A stretch of 64,000 bases of DNA from Symsagittifera roscoffensis (lineage: Eukaryota > Xenacoelomorpha > Acoela > Convolutidae), in assembly GCF_963678635.1 (NCBI RefSeq), contig NC_087068.1:37953436-38017435 (forward strand). The letters are read 5' to 3'. Every line of letters begins with the position of its first letter. The first letter of the stretch is position 1. The position numbers and the translations under genes were made by a program. The notes under the pieces were generated by a model. It was not told the origin of the DNA. It did no database searches and was given only the letters and a program-made list of their open reading frames with translations. Positions 58,401-64,000 of this stretch are shown here, piece by piece.

Positions 58401-59246
58401 ATCCGCCCCTGTGAACATTACAAAATACACTCTCTGTTACTCTGTTACGACCACTGTTAGCGAAGAGACTGTTTTGTATTGGACTGTTTTGTGTGGGACT
58501 GCTTTGTACAGACATGGAAGAAAAACTTTGAATTATGTTTTTTTTTCACGCGAACTCATTTAAGACAGACAAATGCCACGTAGGGGCGACTTAAATACCC
58601 TAATAAAAACCCAGTTGGCATGATTCGAACTGCGGTGTAAAGTTTTGCTTTTGAGACCAATTTGAACGAACAGTTGATGAATTGGGTCTGTTAACTGGGT
58701 CTATATTTCTGAATTATTACATTATACATTAGTGAAGTGCTAATCAGTGTCATAAAACTTAAATTACCAACCCAAAGCCACCAACAAAAATTTTTTATTT
58801 TTTTAAAACTTTTTTTTGCTAAGATTACTGTGACCAGTACATTCTGCGCTACTTACCGATCAACCGGCTATTTTTAATTTGTTATCTGTTAAAAATCGAT
58901 TATTGTGAAGATAAATAGAATATTTTATATTTTACTTTAAGATATTTAACTTCTGCTCATTGAAGTTTTCGGCTGAAAAAGCAGAAATATTCTGAAGGTA
59001 AACTTGAATTCTGAGTATGTTCAATTTGTTATCACTGCAGGTAGTGGATTTGGATCTCTGACATCCAGAATAGAAGACGATTTCTCGGCACTGGATTCAG
59101 TTGGACCAGGATACTCTAATTTTGCTATGGACATGGAGACGACTTCTGGTCTCTCGGGCCGAGGAACAGGTGGAGGAAACGGATGGCACGCCACGCTCAC
59201 TGTCGGAGCGGCGGCTGCTAATGACTCTGATATATCTTTTGATTAG
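49259..59246 (+). CDS. ANAPC7: ANAPC7-like gene, anaphase-promoting complex subunit 7 (six exons)
   Basis: Joined exons 49259-49424, 49663-50569, 50730-50931, 56023-56260, 57615-57935 and 59041-59246 give 2,040 nt, 679 residues plus stop, with every junction in phase and GT/AG bordered. Vertebrate APC7 has about 560-600 residues. The protein is a TPR scaffold of the anaphase-promoting complex (cyclosome), a nuclear ubiquitin ligase for mitotic exit; APC7 helps bind coactivators. TPR-like helix pairs are visible throughout: HKFLALQ joined to AEALHEMKQYEKAELVCKKAL, FYFKLAQIQIARQNYSAAMQ, LLVAIATCQYHSGQYEHARA, CMEALLLKARALW, ARTLTLLAMAFV and ASVTIEKALEMDPKYTPAIL. They follow the order of vertebrate APC7. 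The C-terminus (Gly/Ser/Asp-rich, no TPR) is unlike the acidic vertebrate tail. Identity to vertebrates is low, so the call rests on order and architecture. Confidence 0.82.
49663..50569 (+). CDS. ANAPC7: ANAPC7-like coding exon 2 (907 bp)
   Basis: The acceptor is the tgctctttttag at 49651-49662. It is chosen because it restores phase and joins HKFLALQ to AEALHEMKQY exactly as in vertebrate APC7. The apparent ATG at 49650 is therefore intronic. The exon carries the N-terminal dimerisation and TPR region. The donor is ctctagc|gtaagt. Confidence 0.82.
50730..50931 (+). CDS. ANAPC7: ANAPC7-like coding exon 3
   Basis: Acceptor ttctatttaag, donor ctatagg|gtgagt. It encodes AYYCLAVVHTTHP ... RVLYIAHKALLADSRCMEALLLKARALW ... 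DHYR, TPR units matching vertebrate LYLGAKAIQLNSNSVQALLLKG. Confidence 0.82.
51104..51265 (+). mobile_element. tRNA-derived SINE-like copy
   Basis: Box-A-like aggcctggaggtaacgcgg (51104-51122) and box-B-like ggagttggatccc (51146-51158) are followed by a body ending in ttttgtcggcttaatctcc. The same body word recurs after the other tRNA-like heads (52966, 53377, 60195), which marks one SINE family. Confidence 0.62.
52182..52240 (+). mobile_element. tRNA-like SINE head
   Basis: Box A tgtagcgtagaggtaggg (52182-52199) and box B gggttcgaacctgg (52224-52237). No acceptor-stem pairing, so it is a SINE head and not a tRNA gene. Confidence 0.58.
52838..52995 (+). mobile_element. tRNA-derived SINE-like copy, degenerate
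   Basis: Box-A-like ctggcgttaaggtaatg and box-B-like atggttttaatccgg (about 52877-52891) are followed by the family body word cgtcggcttagttgcc at 52960-52976. Confidence 0.5.
53210..53400 (+). mobile_element. tRNA-derived SINE, best head
   Basis: Box A tggcttagaggtaactcgg (53230-53248) and box B gggttcgagtccc (53271-53283) are close to the tRNA consensus. The ends do not pair as an acceptor stem. The body continues through ttgtcggcttagctgccacatc (53375-53396). Confidence 0.7.
54440..55460. repeat. Degenerate tandem repeat, period about 160 bp (about 7 copies)
   Basis: The core ggttgcaaatcttgcctcc with aaatatgactgctc recurs near 54,475, 54,640, 54,800, 54,970, 55,130, 55,260 and 55,410. Each core is followed by a tttagttttcgagatatgac-like stretch and a gggtgctgtcaggg-like stretch. 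The same family occurs at 61,240-62,000. Confidence 0.78.
55744..55965 (+). mobile_element. SINE upstream of exon 4 (+ orientation)
   Basis: A tRNA-like head (ggggagcggtggtgaagtgg, then tcggatgttcgaggccc as box B) is followed by a body with gggtgaagcaacattaccc, gccgtgatgagctgt and tgttggtcctttccccc. It ends some 60 bp before exon 4. Its inverted partner lies just after exon 4. Confidence 0.8.
56023..56260 (+). CDS. ANAPC7: ANAPC7-like coding exon 4
   Basis: Acceptor attgtctag, first codon GAA in phase with exon 3, giving HYR-EAQKWRPWCFEAYADHV, the counterpart of vertebrate HFREAIRLAPCRLDCYEGL. It ends NARTLTLLAMAFVNEQMASK and donor caaag|gttagt. A TAG at 56020 just upstream confirms that the exon cannot extend further left. 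Confidence 0.82.
56295..56536 (-). mobile_element. SINE downstream of exon 4 (- orientation)
   Basis: Reverse complement of the family at 55744-55965 (aaggaccaac, gggtaatattgcctcaccc, aaccacttcaccaccgct). The head's last word is duplicated (56,492-56,536). It starts about 35 bp after exon 4. Confidence 0.8.
57395..57445 (+). mobile_element. Fragment of the same SINE body
   Basis: gaacagctcgagtgatggtcc followed by tttcctttgccg matches the 3' body of the SINE at 55744-55965 in the + orientation. Confidence 0.5.
57615..57935 (+). CDS. ANAPC7: ANAPC7-like coding exon 5
   Basis: Acceptor ttcttcgatag, donor atctg|gtatgt. It encodes KASVTIEKALEMDPKYTPAILLKADLIL, matching vertebrate AKTLLDKALTQRPDYIKAVVKKAELL. 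A Ser/Gly/Asn-rich loop and a last TPR-like segment (SAIAIHEKLAAIWAGL) follow. Confidence 0.82.
58213..58260. repeat. Perfect 22-bp inverted repeat inside the MITE
   Basis: Arms 58213-58234 and 58239-58260 pair fully around a 4-base loop (ctcc). Confidence 0.88.
58373..58397. repeat. Poly-C run
   Basis: An almost pure run of C near the right end of the MITE; its length may be an assembly or sequencing uncertainty. Confidence 0.8.
58420..59040 (+). other. Rest of ANAPC7 intron 5
   Basis: AT-rich. A reversed box-B-like ggcatgattcgaactgc at 58,617-58,633 hints at an old SINE. Nothing else was recognised. Confidence 0.4.
59041..59246 (+). CDS. ANAPC7: ANAPC7-like terminal coding exon 6
   Basis: Acceptor tatcactgcag. 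The exon completes a Gly codon and encodes a low-complexity Gly/Ser/Thr/Asp-rich tail (SGFGSLTSRIEDDFSALDS ... ANDSDISFD) with stop TAG at 59244-59246. No similarity to the acidic vertebrate C-terminus is evident. Assignment to this gene rests on phase and position. Confidence 0.7.
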
Positions 59247-59538
59247 AGTACAAATTTAAAACTAAATTGAAAACTGCGAGAGAAAATGGGAAATATGATC
59301 AGTATTGATGAATAGTAGTTGGTTAAATTGAATCAAGAAAATCATTTTATCTATAGCTGAGAATGGGAAGGAAGATTTTCCTTGTTTTTTCATTTGCTTA
59401 CGTCAGCTATTTCTTATGTTTCTAAGTGTCAATGAGCTAAGTGAAGACACTTTTTTAGGTCGCGATGATGACCGCTTTACACTTGCGATCAGCTTAGTGT
59501 GTTATTACGAACCTTCTATTTTTTCTAACCTAACTCGC

Positions 59539-59544
59539 AAATAA
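59539..59544 (+). terminator. Candidate polyadenylation signal AATAAA
   Basis: The first clear aataaa after the stop codon, about 295 bp downstream, on the coding strand. It would give a 3' UTR of roughly 310 bases. Confidence 0.55.
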
Positions 59545-59599
59545 AAAAGTTCATTAAAAGTGTTCACTTGTTTGGAAGTTTCACTAGCATGGACATTGC

Positions 59600-59660
59600 A
59601 TAGCATCTGTTCTCAGCTTTTCTTGTGGCTAGGATTGCAGGTTCGAACTTCAGAAGTAAA
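59600..59660 (+). mobile_element. Possible SINE head remnant
   Basis: Box-B-like caggttcgaacttc (about 59638-59651) preceded by gtggctagg. Partial and degenerate. Confidence 0.4.
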
Positions 59661-60089
59661 CGAATTTTTGCTAATTCGAGGCTTTTTCTAATTTTTATTA
59701 TTGAACTGAGTAGAGCTGCTTTTTGTCGTTTTATCGCAAATGTTTGCGAAGCGAAGCCTCTGTGTCGATTTTGCACTTAGGTATATATGCTCTTTTTGAG
59801 TTCAATTCCAATTCATCTGCGAAAAGTTTGTTATTTTGCGGAAATGGGGCAAAAAAACGTCAATTACTTCAAGTTTTGTTAGTGGATTTCAATTTGAAAA
59901 TTTTCCAGCTGAACAAAATTATTCATAGATCCAGTTTTCTTAAATTACGTTCTTTTTTTAAAAAAAAATGGTAATTAGGCTTGCGAATAGCATAGGTCAT
60001 CAAATCGGATTATAGACTTTTCGGATAATCTTGTTTAACAGAATCCTTTGTATGTTGGTTCATAATTAATTCAAATTTGTTTGCGTCTT

Positions 60090-60260
60090 CGGTACGTTTG
60101 GTCTGGAGAAAACGAATACGCCTGGGACGGCAAAGGCCTCGGGTTCGAACCTGATAAGATATATTTTTTTCAAACGTGAAATATCCAAAAAATTGTCGGC
60201 TTATTATTGTCTGCTTATGTTTTGTCTGCTTAGTTGCCACATCATAGAATAGTTTTTTTT
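60090..60260 (+). mobile_element. tRNA-derived SINE copy downstream of ANAPC7
   Basis: Box-A-like tttggtctggagaaaacga (60097-60115) and box B gggttcgaacctg (60140-60152). The body carries ttgtcggcttattattgtc and tgtctgcttagttgccacatc, the same family signature as in intron 3. Confidence 0.62.
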
Positions 60261-61239
60261 GTTGTTCGCAAGTTTTATTGTAGTTGCTATAGATGTTTTG
60301 AATTTTTCTGCTGATTGTAATTTTAGTAAACTTGACTTCGTAATTTTTATCGCTATAAAACTTTATTGTAACCAAATGATTTCGGCTTATATTTGATGGG
60401 CTTAGAGTCCCAATTTTGAAATGTTTCAATGGAAACATAATTTCTACGAGCCTCTCTAGAATGCACAAAAAATGTTAAAAATCTTAATAGCGAATTTTTG
60501 TTGATTTGGGAAGTTCTTTTTTGAAATTTTTATTATTCAGACAGCGCAATTGAATTTCCTAAATTAAATTTTGACGCTGAATTGCAGGTTCAAACATGGT
60601 TTTAGCTTAATGAATTACCTGCACAGTGAAAATATAAGGCTTTGATCCAGTTTTCTTAAGTTTAGATGCGTTTTATCATGAGACGTTTTATTCAAGAAAG
60701 AGTATCGAGACCCAATTGTTTTTGAGGGATTGTTTTATGAAATCAAAGCTTCCTTGTTTTCATGAATTCATTGACTTTTTTCCGGGTGTCTCGGCGATGC
60801 TTCAGTTTGTGTTCGAGCGCGTCACGTAAGTAACATGATTGAACTAAGGATTAGCTTTTTTCGCACTATTTTAGGTAAAATATTTTTTATCAATTTGTTG
60901 AATATAAATTTAATTTGTTATTTGAATCTATTGCCATTTGCGCTGGAACGGTCTGCTTTTTTTTCCATTTCAATTCGTTTTTTTTTGCTTCAGAAAAGTT
61001 AAGATGTCAATGAACCAAATTTAAAAGTCAGATTTTAAGCTCAGTTGTATTTAAATTTATCTTTACTATATTTAAATGCGTGTGACATGTTTTAGCGTTT
61101 TTTTTTGCAACAGTTAAGGGCATAACGTATCTATGCGTGGTTAAGCTATATCGTATACTGCAATGACTTAGAGTTTTTTCGACTTTCCAGTTTGAGTATA
61201 GTGTTTGTTCCACCAAGTTAAAAGTTAGTAACACAACAG
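60261..61239. other. AT-rich intergenic DNA, nothing recognised
   Basis: No convincing gene or repeat. A box-B-like caggttcaaacatgg at 60,585 may be a SINE scrap. Confidence 0.4.
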
Positions 61240-62000
61240 GGGTTGCGAAGTTGTTCTCCAATTACGACGATTTTTGTCATTTTCTAAAATTTCGGGAAAC
61301 TCATTTTACAAAATTTGAAAATCCCAACCCTGTAGTTGGGTGCTGTTAGATTGTTCTCAAGCATTGTGAATCTTGCCTCCAAATATGACTGCTCGAATCC
61401 TTGTAGTTTTTGAGTTTGAATTTAAAATTCCTAGTCTTGGAGTTGGGTACCGTAACGGTATTCTCAGATTTTGAACATCCAAATCTTGCGTCCAAATGCG
61501 GCTATTCAAATGCTCTTAGTTTTCGAGATGTGACGTTTTTTGTGATTTTTCAAGAAACTCAGAAAAATTAAATTCATTGTTTTTTTTTAATTTTGAAATT
61601 CCTCGCTCTTTACTTGGAGGCTGTCAGAGAAATCTCGGGGCTTGCAATTCTCGCCTCTAAATATGCATTCTCAAAACTTTTTGGTTTTCGAAATATGACG
61701 TTTTTCGTGATTTTTTAAAAAAGTTTTCTGCAATTTTTTTTTTCATATTTTAATTAAAGTATGAAGCCCCATTCCTTGTACTGGGGGCTGTCAGAGTGTT
61801 TTCAGGGGTTGCAAATTTTTCCACCAAATATGACTGCTCATATCTTTGTAGTTTTTCGAGATATGACATTGTTTGCGATTTTTTCAGAAAACTTGAATTT
61901 ATTTTTTTTCTTCAAATTTTGAAATTCCCGACTGGTTAGTTAGAAGCTGCTAGAGTACTCGAAGGGGTTAGGAGTTTTCGCCTCCACATATGACTACATA
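61240..62000. repeat. Degenerate 160-bp tandem repeat, second locus (about 6 copies)
   Basis: The same core (ttgcaaatcttgcctccaaa with atgactgctc, and gagatatgacgttttt) recurs near 61,245, 61,360, 61,465, 61,645, 61,805 and 61,965. It is the family seen in ANAPC7 intron 3, 6.5 kb away. Confidence 0.78.
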
Positions 62001-62380
62001 TTTGGAAATTTATTGGGCTGTGATATCAGGAAAAGTAAATTTTTTTATTAGAAATACGAGTGGGCATCAATTATCAACAGTAAAAATTTTTTTAAAAGTT
62101 TGAGTTAGAGATAACTTTCCAGCGGTCTGTTCGCTCAGTTTTGGGAGGACGAAGAATTTATAAATTAAATACCAAATTGGAAGATTTTTTTTCAAAACTT
62201 CGGAAGTTTTCCATATTTTAAAACTTCTCAATTTTATTATGTTCAAAATAAGATATTCACCCTTGATTCTGAACTTAGCAACTTTTTTCTACTGACTACG
62301 GCCACCTGCTTAACACTGAGTAATGATTTGTACGTAAAATATTCGATTTTGCCTAAGTTGACTTTGAAATCTACTCCTTG

Positions 62381-62402
62381 ATATATATATATATATATAT
62401 TT
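62381..62402. repeat. (AT)n microsatellite
   Basis: About ten uninterrupted AT dinucleotides. Confidence 0.9.
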
Positions 62403-64000
62403 TTTCAACGCTGTGAAACTTTTTCATAGCTAAAGAATTAATGCCTAGAATCAATATTTTTGGGTCCATTTTCAGCTATTTGAATCAAATTGTAACAAAA
62501 ATTCCGCGGCTTCATTTGGAATGACTTCGTCACTAGATTGACCAGAGAGATCATTTTGACTTGCTTAAGAAATTTCTCAAAAAAGTGTTGATTTATTTGC
62601 AGTTGAAAGCACAAATAAACCACAAAATCTCATGCCTTGCTTGTTTGCGGTAATTGACTTAATAAGGCTCGAAGGTTGTTTCACTGACTTTTTGATTTAA
62701 TTTATTTCGAATTTCTCAGACTTAATAAGTAAGAAATAGTCGCAACGTATTAAGATGATATAATAGATTTAAAATATTGGACTGTGATATCATTTTGATT
62801 TTGAACAAGGAAATTTAAGTTGATTTGATATTTTTTTTTCAGGTGCGGCGATAAGTCTTTGATCAAAATAATGGTTATTTGATCTCTTTGGGTTTTTTTC
62901 AGAGTTTTCGAAGAAATGGGGAGAGAACTGCTTTAAATGGTTGAATTTCTTTAAATGTAAGGTAGATTTGCTTAAAAAAGTATTTAAAAAAATCATAGAG
63001 TAGATGGGAACACAAGGTAAGATAGCATAGGTTTAAAATAAATAGGTTAGAATAAATAAGTGTCAAGGATTTCAATATGCATATGCTGATTGAGTTTTTG
63101 TTTGAAAAGTCAAGCCATTCCCTACGCATTTTCTTCATAGGGTTCAAACACATTGTATTGGCATACAATTTTTTAAACCAAATGTAACAGCTTTTTTTCA
63201 GGCTCCGCAAGGCATTCAGCTCAATTTACGGCCGGTTCGTTTTCCAATAAATGCCCTCTATTTGTGTAAAAAAGATAATTTTTTGGAAAATACAAATGGC
63301 AGCCAAATGTATACATGTCTTACAATTGGATAAATATTCTTTTTAATTACGGGTCAACGTACACAAACTTTTAACACCAATAATTACCCTTTGAAACTGA
63401 TGTTTATATGGGGTCGGAGTTGTATAAACGGGAACGGGGAGGGGACGAGGTCGAAAAAATTGATGGTATCAGTCTCTTAAATTGTTTTTGAACTAGTTCA
63501 GTTTTCTGAGGAAAAGAATTGTTTTGGTTACCGAAACGTGAAAGTTGACCGTGAAGACTTTTTTGGTTCTTTTTTTCTATCTACAAGGTGTTTTTTTAAT
63601 CTTCAAAGAAACTTTAGATCCGCATACAGGGGACAACAGCTTCCGTCAAAAAAATTCTGGGTATATGATCCATTATTAATACCGCAGTTTAATGATATTT
63701 AAGTAAACTCTTTCTATGTTCAAAGGTAACTTTGAAGTCTGCGATTTGTACGATTTTTTTGTTTAAAAAACTGTCAGCCTCAAAACATGTCCCGTAAAAC
63801 ATTTTCGGACATACAGATCTGTTTTTAAGGCCACCATCTTAAGATCTTTAAGCAAGCTCATTGTATATTAAAAAGTATACATGATTAACATGCTTCACAA
63901 CTTCAAACAACTTGAGAACAGTTTCCGCCTAAAGATTTGATGACATACGAATCCATTATTAATATGACCATCTTAGGTTCGCAATATGGCCATCGCAAGC
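62403..64000. other. AT-rich intergenic DNA, nothing recognised
   Basis: Only short frames without recognisable motifs, and no tandem repeat that I could see. Confidence 0.4.

Larger units (their letters stand above)
57965..58411. mobile_element. hAT-like MITE with 8-bp target-site duplication
   Basis: 447 bp between perfect 8-bp duplications tgaacatt (57957-57964 and 58412-58419). The termini are cagggcggatctagg and, inverted, cagggGCGGATTTAGG at the right end (cctaaatccgcccctg). It contains long G and C runs and no coding frame. It lies 30 bp after the exon 5 donor. Confidence 0.88.

Noticed and set aside
58221-58515. Glycine- or proline-rich small proteins on the - strand
   Set aside because: They come from the poly-C/poly-G run in the MITE.

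Overview
The window is a piece of a eukaryotic, almost certainly animal, nuclear chromosome. It is AT-rich and dominated by transposable elements and tandem repeats, with one intron-containing host gene near the right end. The host gene is recognisable as ANAPC7 (anaphase-promoting complex subunit 7): six exons on the + strand with GT/AG introns give a continuous 2,040-nt reading frame (679 residues). Penelope-like elements with a GIY-YIG endonuclease, a two-ORF non-LTR element, tRNA-headed SINEs and hAT-type MITEs suggest an invertebrate metazoan. The species cannot be named from the sequence alone.

Left half (1-34,962): a tandem array of a unit of about 1.14 kb runs from base 1 to about 31,759. 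Each unit carries, on the - strand, a decayed piece of a Ty3/Gypsy-type pol gene: the linker before the reverse transcriptase (RT), the RT palm, and a damaged YxDD motif. At the right border (31,760-34,460) two older units with a period near 1.88 kb also keep the RT connection and an RNase H start. Beyond them lies a gag-like relic (34,420-34,962). The satellite therefore seems to have grown out of a local retrotransposon relic by tandem duplication followed by internal deletion. Nearly identical multi-unit blocks (for example 1-3790 against 4466-7857) show recent higher-order amplification.

Middle (34,963-47,368): a decayed Penelope C-terminus (36,033-36,535); a degenerate two-ORF non-LTR element on the - strand (37,428-41,433) with a (CCAATT)n-rich hAT-type MITE inside its ORF1; the 3' end of a second LINE (42,048-43,111); and, inserted in that LINE's (TTA)n tail, a nearly full-length Penelope-like element (43,112-47,368). 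The last has 339-bp direct terminal repeats, an inverted partial copy at its 5' end, an ORF1, and an RT plus GIY-YIG ORF2. It carries a PHD-type zinc finger between RT motifs and has lost the catalytic YxDD.

Right part (47,369-64,000): a tandem duplication copied the LINE 3' end, the ANAPC7 upstream region, exon 1 and the start of exon 2. The left copy is broken and hosts the Penelope insertion; the right copy feeds the complete gene (49,259-59,246). Introns hold tRNA-derived SINEs, a 160-bp degenerate satellite and a 447-bp hAT-like MITE. Exon 4 is closely flanked by two SINEs in opposite orientation. Downstream are more SINE pieces, another stretch of the 160-bp satellite and unannotated AT-rich DNA. 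No rRNA gene, genuine tRNA gene or CRISPR array was found.
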